From the NCBI GenBank assembly GCA_038247175.1, contig JBBRVD010000035.1:1-25176 (forward strand): a stretch of DNA of 25,176 nt, read 5' to 3'. The position numbers were made by a program, and so were the translations under genes. Positions within the stretch are counted from its first letter, which is position 1; each line of letters starts with the position of its first letter. Below the pieces are notes generated by a model. The model was not told where the DNA came from. It was given only the letters and a program-made list of their open reading frames with translations, and ran no database searches. Of this stretch, positions 14,376 to 22,646 are shown piece by piece. Source of the stretch: CAISIP01 sp038247175 (lineage in GTDB: Bacteria; Pseudomonadota; Gammaproteobacteria; Burkholderiales; Burkholderiaceae_C).

Positions 14376-15412
14376 GGCCTGCCTTTCGAGGAGCTGAAGC
14401 CGGCTTCACCCGGCCCAGGTGGGATGGGCCCGTTGCCGAAGATCAGCGACTGCGGGTTGTCACTGACCGCACCGAGCGCACGCGTGACCTGCCGCGCGGC
14501 GCGCGTCGCCTCGTCGCTGGTGCGGTTCAGGCGCGGCAGCGTGCCGGCATTGAACGCCTTTCCGGCGTCGGTCAGCGCCACCGCGCCCTGCGTCAGCGCC
14601 GTCGCACCCTCGGTCAGGCGCTCGATGGCGCCACCCTTGGCGTTGAGCCGTTCGGCCAGCGCCGTATATGCCGTTGCCGTGGTGCCGAATTCGAGCACGG
14701 TCTTGTCGAGGCCGCTGGCGGTGCTCTGCAAGGTCTTGAGCGTGGCGGTGGCGTCGTCGACGAAACGCGGGATATTGACCCGTTGCGGCCCGAGCTGGGC
14801 GTTGAGGATGTCGTTCATGTTGACCGACAGCGTTTGCACCTGGTCCGACATCTTCTGCACGCTGGCGGCTGCCTCGCCGAATCCGGCGATGGTGGCCATC
14901 AGCTGCTTCTGGTTCTCCGGCGCGAGCAACAGGTTGACTCGCTCGCTGGTCTGCTCGAGCCGGGCCAGGATCTCCACGCCCTGGTCCGACAGCCTGGACA
15001 GCAGGCTTGCGCGCATCGGTATCCGCGCCGGCTGCCCCTCGCGGGTCACCAGGGGCGACTTGTCGTTGCCCGCGTCGTCGAGTTGCACGAACGCCAGCCC
15101 GGTCACGCCCTGGAATCCAAGTGTGGCAAAGGTCGCGGCGGTGACCGGCGCATCCTCGGACAACGCAATACGCACCAGCACGTTGCCCACCGTCTCGGGG
15201 TCGAAGCCGATCGCCGTCACCTTGCCCACGGCCACCCCCTTGTAACGCACGGCGGCCTGCGATTGCAGGCCATTGATCGCCTCCGCGCTGGATATCTCGT
15301 AGACCCGGTGCTCACCGGTGTCGCGCGTCAGCCATACGGCCATGGCAATCAACATGGCCGACACCACGGTCACGAAGATGCCGGCCGCCAGAGCGTGTGC
15401 CTTGTTTTCCAT
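14372..15412 (-). CDS. MCE-domain protein, MlaD-like substrate-binding subunit
   Basis: 346 residues, nearly twice the length of E. coli MlaD. One N-terminal membrane anchor (about 9-29) is followed by a single MCE domain (about 37-115), with the signature stretch VRYKGVAVGKVTAIGFDP and a LGFQGVTGLAFVQLDD end. The remaining 220 residues are mainly helical and heptad-like (about 130-330), with repeated small and polar residues, and end in a flexible Gly/Pro tail. The family binds and conducts phospholipids across the periplasm; the long helical part could form a channel or needle, as in other extended MCE proteins, but that is inferred. The gene is 12 bases downstream of the ATPase gene and overlaps the lipoprotein gene by 4 bases. 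Confidence 0.9.
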   Translation of the reverse strand: MENKAHALAAGIFVTVVSAMLIAMAVWLTRDTGEHRVYEISSAEAINGLQSQAAVRYKGVAVGKVTAIGFDPETVGNVLVRIALSEDAPVTAATFATLGFQGVTGLAFVQLDDAGNDKSPLVTREGQPARIPMRASLLSRLSDQGVEILARLEQTSERVNLLLAPENQKQLMATIAGFGEAAASVQKMSDQVQTLSVNMNDILNAQLGPQRVNIPRFVDDATATLKTLQSTASGLDKTVLEFGTTATAYTALAERLNAKGGAIERLTEGATALTQGAVALTDAGKAFNAGTLPRLNRTSDEATRAARQVTRALGAVSDNPQSLIFGNGPIPPGPGEAGFSSSKGRP

Positions 15413-15424
15413 ACAACAACCTTT

Positions 15425-16234
15425 CTACACCGCGAATGGATACTCGCGCAACAACTCCATCGCGCGTTGCCCGCGTTCGCCCAGGAAGAAATCATGGACG
15501 AAGGGATGGGGAAACGCAATCACGTCCTTCGGGGCGGCGTTGACGATCACATGCTTGTCGGCCAGCACCGCCACACGCGTGCTGAGCTCGTACAAGGTGT
15601 CAAGGTCATGCGTCACCATCACCACCGTCAGACCCAATTCGCGGTGCAGCGACCGGATCAGCGCGCAGAAGGCATCGGCGCTGTCCGGGTCCAGCCCGGC
15701 CGTGGGCTCGTCCAGCAGCAGCAAAGGTGGGTCCATGATCAACGCGCGCGCCAGCGCGACTCGCTTGATCATGCCACCGGAGAGATCGGACGGCATCTTG
15801 TGGGCATGGACCGCATCGAGTCCGACCATCTGCAGCTTGACCAGCGCCGCATCGCGAATCAGGTCTTCGGGCAGCTGCTTGAGCTCGCGCAGCGGAAACG
15901 CGATGTTGTCCAGCACGCTGAAAGCCGAAAACAATGCGCCGTGCTGGAACAACATGCCGACCCGGCTGGCGGCCCCGACGTCGGACAGCCGTGCGGCCGG
16001 CCGGCCCAGCACCGAAACGTTGCCGCGCGCCGGCGTCTGAAGGCCCAGGATGGTACGCAACATCACGGTCTTGCCGCTGCCCGAGCCCCCGACCAGCGAC
16101 ACCAGTTCGCCACGGTCGACATGCAGGTTCAGGTCCTCGTGCACGACGATGTCGCGCCCGGCGACCCGGAAGATCGACCACAGGTTGCGGATCTCGACGA
16201 CACCCGGCGCCACGGGTACGGCAGGCGCGTTCAT
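15425..16234 (-). CDS. MlaF-like ABC transporter ATPase
   Basis: 269 residues from the ATG at 16234, which has GGGAG 8 bases upstream. The open frame extends further upstream with Cys/Arg-rich sequence that is not protein-like. The nucleotide-binding domain is complete: Walker A GGSGSGKT (49-56), Q-loop Gln97 in FQHGALF, signature LSGGM (151-155), Walker B LLLLDEP (171-177), and H-loop His209 in VTHD. The FQHGALFSAFSVLDNIAFPL stretch (96-115) is characteristic of the MlaF/Mkl branch. It energises retrograde or anterograde lipid movement between inner and outer membrane with the permease encoded just upstream. Confidence 0.94.
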   Translation of the reverse strand: MNAPAVPVAPGVVEIRNLWSIFRVAGRDIVVHEDLNLHVDRGELVSLVGGSGSGKTVMLRTILGLQTPARGNVSVLGRPAARLSDVGAASRVGMLFQHGALFSAFSVLDNIAFPLRELKQLPEDLIRDAALVKLQMVGLDAVHAHKMPSDLSGGMIKRVALARALIMDPPLLLLDEPTAGLDPDSADAFCALIRSLHRELGLTVVMVTHDLDTLYELSTRVAVLADKHVIVNAAPKDVIAFPHPFVHDFFLGERGQRAMELLREYPFAV

Positions 16235-16292
16235 CGGCGCTCTCCCGTGTCGGCGCACGGCGCAGCGCACGCAAACCCCGCATGGCGCGAGT

Positions 16293-17426
16293 TCATATGC
16301 CGACATCCTTGAACAACACCGCGAACAGCGCATCCACCAGGATCACCACGGTGATCGAAGTTACCACCGATGCGGTCGTGCCCTCACCCAGGCTCTCGGT
16401 ATTGGGCTTGACCCTCAGACCGTAGTGACATCCGACCAGTGCGATCAGCACGCCAAACACCATGGCCTTGCTCATGGCCAGTGTCAGGTTCGCCACTTCC
16501 ACGGTTGCCGGCAAGGCGGAGATGAAATAGGCCGGCGTGATGCCCATCGACAGATCGGCCGCCAGCATGCCGCCAAACAAGGCCGACAGGGTCGTCCAGA
16601 CCGTGATCAGCGGCATCGCGATGGCCATCGCGATCGCACGCGGCATCACCAGTCGGTACCCTTGCGCGATACCCATCACCCGCATCGCGTCGAGCTCCTC
16701 GGTCACCCGCATGACACCGATCTGAGCTGTGATCGACGAGCCCGAACGCCCCGCGATCAGGATCGCCGCGAGCACCGGCGCCAGCTCACGGATCAGCGCA
16801 ATGCCCAGCACATCGACGATGAAGGCGTCGGCGCCGAACTTGCGCAGTTGCTGCGACATCAGATAGGCCAGCACCACGCCGATCAGGAATCCGACCAGCG
16901 CAGTGATCGGCAATGCCGTGGCGCCGATGCGGTACAGCTGGCCGGACACGTCCCGCCAGGGACCGTCGCGTGGCGAGCGCAGCAGGCGGCCGATGTCCAG
17001 CAGCAGCTGCCCGACCAGCCGCAGCAGGTCGCGCCCATGGTCCACCACCTTGTAGACCTGCTCGCCCAGACGCAGGAACCGTTGCAGCCAGGTTGGCGCG
17101 GCCGCTGGTGGCGGCACGACCGAAAACCGTGCGACCCGGTCCAGCATGGCGCGCTGCGCCGGCGAGGCTTGCAGCTTTGCCGGCCACTGACGGCCCCAGG
17201 TGTTCCACAGCAACTGTGCGCCGGTATGGTCGAGCCGCTCGAGTGCGCGCAGGTCCCAGCTGCCTTGCGCGCCCCGCGCCGGAGGCTCGAGTGCGTCGAG
17301 CGAGCGCCGCAGGCCGCTCCACACGGCTGGCCGCGCCAGTTCCGCCGCCGACCAGCAGCCGCCCAAGGTCACCTGCCAGCCGTCCGAGGCCAACTGGCTG
17401 CTGATGCGAGGGCTGGATTCATCCAT
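16293..17426 (-). CDS. MlaE-like permease with N-terminal STAS-like domain
   Basis: 377 residues from the ATG at 17426; no clear Shine-Dalgarno precedes it, so the start is less sure, but residues from about 15 (GWQVTLGGCWSAAEL) already belong to a recognisable domain. Residues 15-100 look like a STAS domain (beta strand, then SWDLRALERLDHTGAQLL), the role played by separate MlaB in E. coli. Residues about 155-377 are the MlaE permease with five or six membrane segments and the conserved block ELAPVLAAILIAGRSGS plus EELDAMRVMGI (about 214-253). It is the first gene of the operon. The 59 bases between its stop and the ATPase start carry no other gene. The fused STAS domain probably contacts the ATPase directly. 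Confidence 0.92.
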   Translation of the reverse strand: MDESSPRISSQLASDGWQVTLGGCWSAAELARPAVWSGLRRSLDALEPPARGAQGSWDLRALERLDHTGAQLLWNTWGRQWPAKLQASPAQRAMLDRVARFSVVPPPAAAPTWLQRFLRLGEQVYKVVDHGRDLLRLVGQLLLDIGRLLRSPRDGPWRDVSGQLYRIGATALPITALVGFLIGVVLAYLMSQQLRKFGADAFIVDVLGIALIRELAPVLAAILIAGRSGSSITAQIGVMRVTEELDAMRVMGIAQGYRLVMPRAIAMAIAMPLITVWTTLSALFGGMLAADLSMGITPAYFISALPATVEVANLTLAMSKAMVFGVLIALVGCHYGLRVKPNTESLGEGTTASVVTSITVVILVDALFAVLFKDVGI

Positions 17427-17460
17427 GAGGTGAGCGGACCAGGGCGAGTCGGCGAGGCGG

Positions 17461-17476
17461 TTGCAAATGCTTGCAA
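17461..17476 (-). promoter_or_regulatory. Phased TTGCAA pair upstream of the lipid-transport operon
   Basis: Two copies of the self-complementary hexamer TTGCAA are separated by ATGC. They sit 35-50 bases before the permease start, and their centres are 10 bases apart, so both would face the same side of the helix. This is typical of an operator, but no regulator can be named. Confidence 0.35.
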
Positions 17477-17749
17477 TCCTACCCGCAGTGATGAGGTCGG
17501 CAATCCTGCAGCCAGGGCGGGGCACTTGCCTCGGGCAACTCGCCGTACAGGCCGACCCGGATTGACCAGGCCAACGGCGCGACTGCGCAACCTGCCTGAG
17601 ACTTTTCAAGCTCCGGATAAACCCTTGGTTGACAGCGCGCTGCAAGACCGGCGTTCGCGTCGTCACACTGTGACTTCGGACATGAATTGCCAGCCGAATG
17701 GCCCACACCCTGCAGTGATCACTTACATATGAGCTAACCCTCGCAAAAT

Positions 17750-17937
17750 GGTGCAGTGCGGCAATACTGCTTGGGGGTAAATCCCGATGGCACGGGCGCG
17801 CGCCCGCTATTACAGTTGCGTCACTCGATGGCCGTCCTGTGCGATGGCTGGATTGAGGACCCTGGAGACTAAAACCAACCGGTGGCCGCGCTGGCGGCAA
17901 ACCGAGAGAAAGGCGCTGGCGACCCCAGCGCTTTTTT
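17750..17937 (+). ncRNA. Candidate small structured RNA ending in an intrinsic terminator
   Basis: No RNA family was recognised. The + strand has successive hairpins: GCAGT/ACTGC (17753-17757 with 17766-17770), GGG/CCC around TAAAT (17775-17785), the perfect palindrome CGGGCGCGCGCCCG (17793-17806), GTCCT/AGGAC (17834-17838 with 17856-17860), and a two-part stem CGGT...GCCGC-GCTG-GCGGC...ACCG (17880-17904). The terminator follows at once. No protein-coding gene lies upstream on this strand to explain that terminator. The 5' end and promoter are not identified, so the left boundary is only where the hairpins begin. Confidence 0.3.
17913..17937 (+). terminator. Intrinsic terminator, strong on +, weaker on -
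   Basis: A perfect 7-base-pair stem, GCGCTGG (17913-17919) with CCAGCGC (17925-17931), has a 5-base loop and is followed by six T at 17932-17937 on the + strand. Read on the - strand it is followed by CTTTCTCTC, so it may also end mrdA transcripts, whose stop lies about 30 bases away. Confidence 0.75.
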
Positions 17938-17962
17938 CATGGGCCGGAAGATGCGGCTGCGA

Positions 17963-19912
17963 TCAGGGCGCAACGCCCGGCCAAGGCATGTCGGCCGACC
18001 TGCGCGACGTACCGATTGGCGCGCCCGCCTGACCCAGGCGAACCGCAGCCATATCCTCGTCGCTCGGGTACTGGCCCAGCAACCAGTAGTCAAAGACCCG
18101 GCGCGCGATCGGCGCGGCATGGGCAGCGCCAAAGCCGGCGTTCTCGACGATCACCGCCAGCGCGATCTTCGGATCCTCGGCCGGCGCATACGCCATATAC
18201 AGGGCGTGATCGCGCCGGCGCTCCTCCATCTTGGCCGCGTTGTACTTGCTCCCTGCGGCGATGCCGACCGCCTGCGCAGTGCCGGTCTTGCCGGCGGAGC
18301 GGTACGGCGCACCAGCAAAAACCCGGGTCGCGGTGCCTTCCGTGGTCACCGAGGCCAGCGCCTTGGTCACGACGTCCAGGTGCTCGGGCTTGAATCCCAG
18401 GTCCTGCCTGGGCTCGGGTGCGATAGCGTGCCGCTGGCGCGTCATCGCATCCTGTGTGGCAATCACCAGTTGTGGCTTGTGCCGGATACCGTTGTTGGCC
18501 AGGATCGCGGTGGCCTGCGCCAGTTGCAGCATGGTGAAGGTGTTGTAGCCCTGGCCGATGCCCAGCGAGATCGTCTCGCCGGCGTACCATTTCTGCTGGT
18601 CGCGCCGCTTGTAGTATTTGCGTTTCCATTCCATGCTCGGCAACACGCCGCGCGATTCGCCCTGCAGGTCGATGCCGGTGATCTGGCCGAAACCCAGCGG
18701 CGCCATGAAGTCGTGGATCGTGTCCACGCCCAACTCGTTGGCCAGCGAATAGAAGTAGACGTTGCTCGACTTCACGATCGCCGCGTTCATGTCCACCGGC
18801 CCCAGACCATGGTCTCCATGACTGCGGAACTGGTGGCCGGCGAAGGTCCAGGTTCCGTTGTCCTGAATAATGGTGCCGGCCGAGCGCTTGCCGGTATGCA
18901 GCGCCGCCAACGCCATGAACGGCTTGTAGGTCGAGCCCGGCGGATAGGTGCCGCGCAAGGCCCGGTTCAGCAGTGGCTTGTCGATCGACTCGTTGAGCGC
19001 CTGCCAGCTCTCGTAATCGATGCCGTCGACGAACAGGTTCGGGTCGAAGGTCGGTTTGCTGACGAAGGCCAGTACCTGGCCGGTCTTGGGATCGAGCGCG
19101 ACCAGCGCGCCGCGGCGATCGCCATACAGGTCCTCGATCAGCTTCTGTAGCCGGATGTCGATCGACAACACCACCGTGTCGCCCGGTGTGGACGGACTGC
19201 TCGAGAGCTTGCGCATGGCACGTCCGCCGGCCGAGGTCTCAACCGAATCGACGCCGGTCGTGCCGTGCAGCTGGCGCTCGAAGTTCTGCTCCACACCGAG
19301 TTTTCCGATGTATTCGGTGCCACGGTAATTGGCGGCATCCTCGGAGTCGTCGAGCTTGTCCTTTTCGGCCCGATTGATACGCCCGATGTAACCGATCACA
19401 TGGCTGGCCAGCTCGCCATACGGGTAACTGCGAAACAGCCGGGCCTTGATCTCTACGCCAGGAAAGCGGAAACGTTGCGCGGTAAACCTTGCGACATCCC
19501 CGTCGTCGAGCTTGGTGCGGATCGGCAACGACTCGAAACTCTTGGATTCATCCTGCAGCTTTTTGAAGCGGCGCCGGTCGCGCGGCGTGATCTCGACGAT
19601 CTGAGACAACGCCTCGATGGTTTGGTCCAGGTTCTTCACCTTGGATGGCGTGATCTCCAGGGTGTAGGCCGAGTAGTTGTTGGCCAGCACGACACCGTTG
19701 CGGTCCAGAATCTGCCCACGGTTGGGCACCACCGGCACGACCGCGGTGCGGTTGCTCTCGGCCTGTGCCTTGAGGTCGTCGTGGCGAACCACCTGCAACA
19801 CCACCAACCGTCCGGCCACCAGCAGAAAACACAGTACCACCACGACGCTGACGATGAACACCCGCAGCCGGAACCGGGCCAGGTCAGCTTCGACGTTACG
19901 CAGTTCGGTCAT
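17963..19912 (-). CDS. mrdA: Penicillin-binding protein 2, elongation transpeptidase
   Basis: 649 residues, normal for PBP2. One N-terminal membrane span lies at about 17-40 (VFIVSVVVVLCFLLVAGRL). The pedestal/dimerisation domain starts near NRGQILDRNG (64-73). The transpeptidase domain has SxxK as Ser327-Thr-Tyr-Lys330 in PPGSTYKP, SxN as Ser382-Ser-Asn384 in KSSNVYF, and KTG at 542-544 in SAGKTGTAQ. It cross-links peptidoglycan during rod elongation in a complex with MreBCD and RodA. Its start is 39 bases after mreD in the same operon. The usual rodA partner does not follow; instead there is a terminator and a non-coding region. Confidence 0.96.
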   Translation of the reverse strand: MTELRNVEADLARFRLRVFIVSVVVVLCFLLVAGRLVVLQVVRHDDLKAQAESNRTAVVPVVPNRGQILDRNGVVLANNYSAYTLEITPSKVKNLDQTIEALSQIVEITPRDRRRFKKLQDESKSFESLPIRTKLDDGDVARFTAQRFRFPGVEIKARLFRSYPYGELASHVIGYIGRINRAEKDKLDDSEDAANYRGTEYIGKLGVEQNFERQLHGTTGVDSVETSAGGRAMRKLSSSPSTPGDTVVLSIDIRLQKLIEDLYGDRRGALVALDPKTGQVLAFVSKPTFDPNLFVDGIDYESWQALNESIDKPLLNRALRGTYPPGSTYKPFMALAALHTGKRSAGTIIQDNGTWTFAGHQFRSHGDHGLGPVDMNAAIVKSSNVYFYSLANELGVDTIHDFMAPLGFGQITGIDLQGESRGVLPSMEWKRKYYKRRDQQKWYAGETISLGIGQGYNTFTMLQLAQATAILANNGIRHKPQLVIATQDAMTRQRHAIAPEPRQDLGFKPEHLDVVTKALASVTTEGTATRVFAGAPYRSAGKTGTAQAVGIAAGSKYNAAKMEERRRDHALYMAYAPAEDPKIALAVIVENAGFGAAHAAPIARRVFDYWLLGQYPSDEDMAAVRLGQAGAPIGTSRRSADMPWPGVAP

Positions 19913-19951
19913 CGGTAGATCATTCGGGTCACGGCGGGCTCAGCGGATGAA

Positions 19952-20482
19952 TCACAACGGCCGGTTCAGGTCCGGGTCGGGTGCGCGGCGCTGTGGCACC
20001 AGCAGCAACACGCTGGCAGCGGGCCACAGTGCGGCCTGCAACACGGGTGCCAGCAGAATCACCCAGCCCGGAAACGAGCCGCCTGCGAGCATTTTCGCAC
20101 CCAAGCCGATCCATTGCGCGATCACGAACACCGGCAACACCTGCAGCGCCTGCGACGGCACGGTAAACCACAGCAGGCGGCGATGGATCGCGATCGCAAA
20201 AAAACTCAGCACGGTATAGGACAGTGCGTTGGCACCCAGCAAACCGCTCTGGTGCACGTCCATACACAGGCCGAACACGAATGCGACGCCAATACCCACG
20301 CGCAGCGGCTGATGCACGCTCCAGAACACCAATACCAGGGCCAGCAGATCCGGCACCCAGGCCGAGCGGCCCCAGAAACCCATGTTCTGCAACATATTGA
20401 GAACGAACGCGGCCAGCAGCGTGACCCAGATGAAAAACGGACTGGCCGGCAGCAGCAGCTGCTGGCCCTGGCGCATGATCAT
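19952..20482 (-). CDS. mreD: Rod shape-determining membrane protein MreD
   Basis: 176 residues with about five or six hydrophobic segments (for example FFIWVTLLAAFVLNML at 16-31, LLALVLVFWSVH at 46-57, VGIGVAFVFGLCMDV at 62-76, and VILLAPVLQAALWPAASVLLLV near 142-163). The GLCMDVHQSGLLGANALSY block (70-88) matches MreD proteins. GGGAG lies 7 bases before the ATG at 20482; a second ATG two codons later is possible. It acts in the inner membrane with MreC, coupling cytoplasmic MreB to the wall synthases. Gaps of 25 and 39 bases separate it from mreC and mrdA. Confidence 0.93.
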   Translation of the reverse strand: MIMRQGQQLLLPASPFFIWVTLLAAFVLNMLQNMGFWGRSAWVPDLLALVLVFWSVHQPLRVGIGVAFVFGLCMDVHQSGLLGANALSYTVLSFFAIAIHRRLLWFTVPSQALQVLPVFVIAQWIGLGAKMLAGGSFPGWVILLAPVLQAALWPAASVLLLVPQRRAPDPDLNRPL

Positions 20483-20507
20483 GCGAATGCTCCCGTGGCG
20501 CGGATGG

Positions 20508-21428
20508 TCATTTGCGCAACGACTTTTTGGCCGGTGCCTGCACCGTGGCTTCGCTGGGGCGCGGCTCGATCTGGCTGGCCACCGGCTGCAGCACCATCAC
20601 ATGCATCGTGCCGCGCACCTGCGCCAGCGGACTGAGCGCGATCCGGGCAAACACCGATTCGCTGCGGCGCTCGACCTTGTCGACCCGTGCTACCGCCAGC
20701 CCCGGGGGATAGACACCATCGACACCGCTGGTGGACAACACGTCGCCAGCCTGTACGTCGGTGTCGGCTGGAGCGAACCGCAGCTCCATGCCGCCGCCCG
20801 GGTTGGACAGGTCGCCAAAGGCAACGCCGCGCACCCCGGTGCGGGTATTGAGCACGGGTATGGCCTGGTCGCCATCAATGATCAAGGTCACTTCGCTGAC
20901 CGCACCGAACACCCGCGTCACCTGCCCGAGCACGCCATGACCATCGATGACTGGAGAGCCGGGCACGATGCCATGCAGCTCGCCGCGGTCGATCACGACC
21001 TTGCGACTGAACGGGTCCGCCGCATCGTACAGGATCTGCGCTGCCCGGGCTGGGGTGGTGATGCGTTCGCGCAGTTCCAGCAACTCGCGCAAGCGGGTGT
21101 TCTCGAGCGCCAGTTCCTCGACCTGGTTCGCCTTCTGCGACTGCAGCGCCAATGTGATGCGCATCTGCTCGGCGCTGGATTGCGCCGCCTGCACGCTCTG
21201 GAAATACCCCGCGCTGCCTCGGACCCAGTTCACCGGCTGCATCACCATCCACTGAACCGGATACAGAGCGTCGGCAATCGCCGCGCGCATCGGCTGCGTG
21301 AAACTGAACCGGGTGTCAGCCACCATCAGGAACACCGCCAGCGCACTGCAGACGGTCAACTTGGACAAGGCCGACGGGCCCTGGCGGAAAAAGGGCGGCG
21401 GCGATCTGTCGAGGGTTCCAAGCGGCAT
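20508..21428 (-). CDS. mreC: Cell shape-determining protein MreC
   Basis: 306 residues. A cytoplasmic N-terminus (GTLDRSPPPFFRQGPS) is followed by a single membrane span at about 22-38. A coiled coil covers about 78-123, with the ELALENTRLRELLELRERI heptads at its end. The periplasmic double beta-barrel follows, with VVIDRGELHGIVPGSPVID near 143-161, GVLGQVTRV and GDVLSTSGVDGVYPPGL. The C-terminal tail is Ala/Lys-rich. MreC forms the periplasmic scaffold that activates PBP2. It lies 63 bases downstream of mreB. Confidence 0.95.
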   Translation of the reverse strand: MPLGTLDRSPPPFFRQGPSALSKLTVCSALAVFLMVADTRFSFTQPMRAAIADALYPVQWMVMQPVNWVRGSAGYFQSVQAAQSSAEQMRITLALQSQKANQVEELALENTRLRELLELRERITTPARAAQILYDAADPFSRKVVIDRGELHGIVPGSPVIDGHGVLGQVTRVFGAVSEVTLIIDGDQAIPVLNTRTGVRGVAFGDLSNPGGGMELRFAPADTDVQAGDVLSTSGVDGVYPPGLAVARVDKVERRSESVFARIALSPLAQVRGTMHVMVLQPVASQIEPRPSEATVQAPAKKSLRK

Positions 21429-21491
21429 GGCTGCTTATTGTCTCTTGTCCCGGCGCAGCGACCGGGCCGCACCCGCCGCCGACGACGCAGC

Positions 21492-22535
21492 TTATTCGCT
21501 GGTAAAGATCGATCCCACGCGATCCCACTGGTCGAGCGCGATACCGCAGCCGCGTACCACGCAGGTCAGCGGGTCTTCGGCCACCAGCACCGGCAGGCCG
21601 GTCTCTTCGGCCAGCAAGCGATCCAGGTCGCGCAGCATGGCGCCTCCGCCCGTCAGCATCATGCCGCGGTCGGCGATGTCGGCGCCAAGTTCGGGCGGCG
21701 TCAGTTCGAGTGCGTTCTTGACTGCCGACACGATGTTGTTGAGCGGGTCGGTCAGCGCCTCCAGGATTTCGTTGGAGGAGACGGTGAAACTGCGCGGCAC
21801 GCCTTCGGACAGGTTTCGCCCGCGTACTTCCATCTCCTTGACCTCGCTGCCCGGAAAGGCCGAGCCGATCTTCTTCTTGATGGCCTCCGCGGTCGGCTCG
21901 CCGATCAACATGCCGTAGTTGCGGCGGATGTAATTGATGATGGCTTCGTCGAACTTGTCGCCGCCGACCCGCACGCTGCCCTTGTAGACCATGCCGCCGA
22001 GCGAGATCACGCCGACCTCCGTGGTGCCGCCGCCGATGTCGACCACCATCGAGCCGCTCGCTTCGCTGACCGGCAATCCGGCGCCCAGCGCTGCAGCCAT
22101 CGGCTCCTCGATCAGGCGCACGTCGCTGGCGCCCGCGCCCAACGCCGATTCGCGGATCGCGCGGCGCTCGACCTGGGTCGAGCCACAGGGAACGCAGATG
22201 ATGATGCGCGGGCTGGGTCGGAAGATGCTGCGCGGATGCACCATTTTGATGAACTGCTTGAGCATCTGCTCGGTGACCGTGAAGTCGGCGATCACGCCAT
22301 CTTTCATCGGGCGTATCGCCTCGATATTGCCCGGCACCTTGCCCAGCATGGCCTTGGCTTCCTTGCCGACGGCCTGTATCGTCTTCTTGCCCTGGGGGCC
22401 ACCTTCATGCCGGATCGCCACTACCGAAGGCTCATCCAGCACAATGCCCTTGTCCCGTACGTAAATCAGCGTATTGGCAGTACCCAGGTCAATCGCCAAG
22501 TCAGTGGAGAAATACTGACGGAATGCTCCAAACAT
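21492..22535 (-). CDS. mreB: Rod shape-determining actin homologue MreB
   Basis: 347 residues from the ATG at 22535, with AGAGGA about 7 bases upstream; the longer open frame adds non-conserved residues. The amphipathic membrane-binding N-terminus MFGAFRQYFS is present. Phosphate loop 1 is DLGTANT (16-22), phosphate loop 2 is DIGGGTTEVGVISL (166-179), and IRPMKDGVIADFTVTEQML (74-92) and LIEEPMAAALGAGLPV (141-156) are classic MreB sequence. It assembles membrane-bound filaments that guide lateral wall synthesis. It is the first gene of mreBCD-mrdA and is divergent from gatC. Confidence 0.97.
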   Translation of the reverse strand: MFGAFRQYFSTDLAIDLGTANTLIYVRDKGIVLDEPSVVAIRHEGGPQGKKTIQAVGKEAKAMLGKVPGNIEAIRPMKDGVIADFTVTEQMLKQFIKMVHPRSIFRPSPRIIICVPCGSTQVERRAIRESALGAGASDVRLIEEPMAAALGAGLPVSEASGSMVVDIGGGTTEVGVISLGGMVYKGSVRVGGDKFDEAIINYIRRNYGMLIGEPTAEAIKKKIGSAFPGSEVKEMEVRGRNLSEGVPRSFTVSSNEILEALTDPLNNIVSAVKNALELTPPELGADIADRGMMLTGGGAMLRDLDRLLAEETGLPVLVAEDPLTCVVRGCGIALDQWDRVGSIFTSE

Positions 22536-22646
22536 CGAAATCCTCTCGGGCACGACAGACACTTCGGACTGCCGTCGCCATATTGACCAGCTCTGGTGTG
22601 CCTGCGCCAGACACAAACCGCAATCCGGGGCGTGCTGTGCAAAGGC

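Larger units (their letters stand above)
17427..17962. other. Long intergenic region between the lipid-transport operon and mrdA
   Basis: No credible protein gene is present. A reading frame runs upstream from the permease but its sequence is not protein-like. Near the permease start, TTGCAA occurs twice, at 17461-17466 and 17471-17476, exactly one helical turn apart. From about 17750 the + strand shows a chain of short hairpins ending in an intrinsic terminator at 17913-17937. A TTGACA at 17629 has no matching -10 element. Confidence 0.6.

Noticed and set aside
17629..17634. TTGACA as a -35 element for a + strand RNA
   Set aside because: No -10-like hexamer occurs 16-18 bases downstream (the bases there are GCGTTCG).
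14240..17732. Two long + strand open frames of 690 and 560 codons
   Set aside because: They mirror the lipid-transport operon on the other strand. Their His/Gln/Arg-rich translation is a codon-bias artefact.
17427..17900. 158-codon upstream extension of the permease
   Set aside because: The translation has no domain or membrane segment and no ribosome-binding site; the family N-terminus begins near 17426.
20382..22586. 734-codon open frame on the + strand
   Set aside because: It is antisense to mreB, mreC and part of mreD, which are unmistakable.
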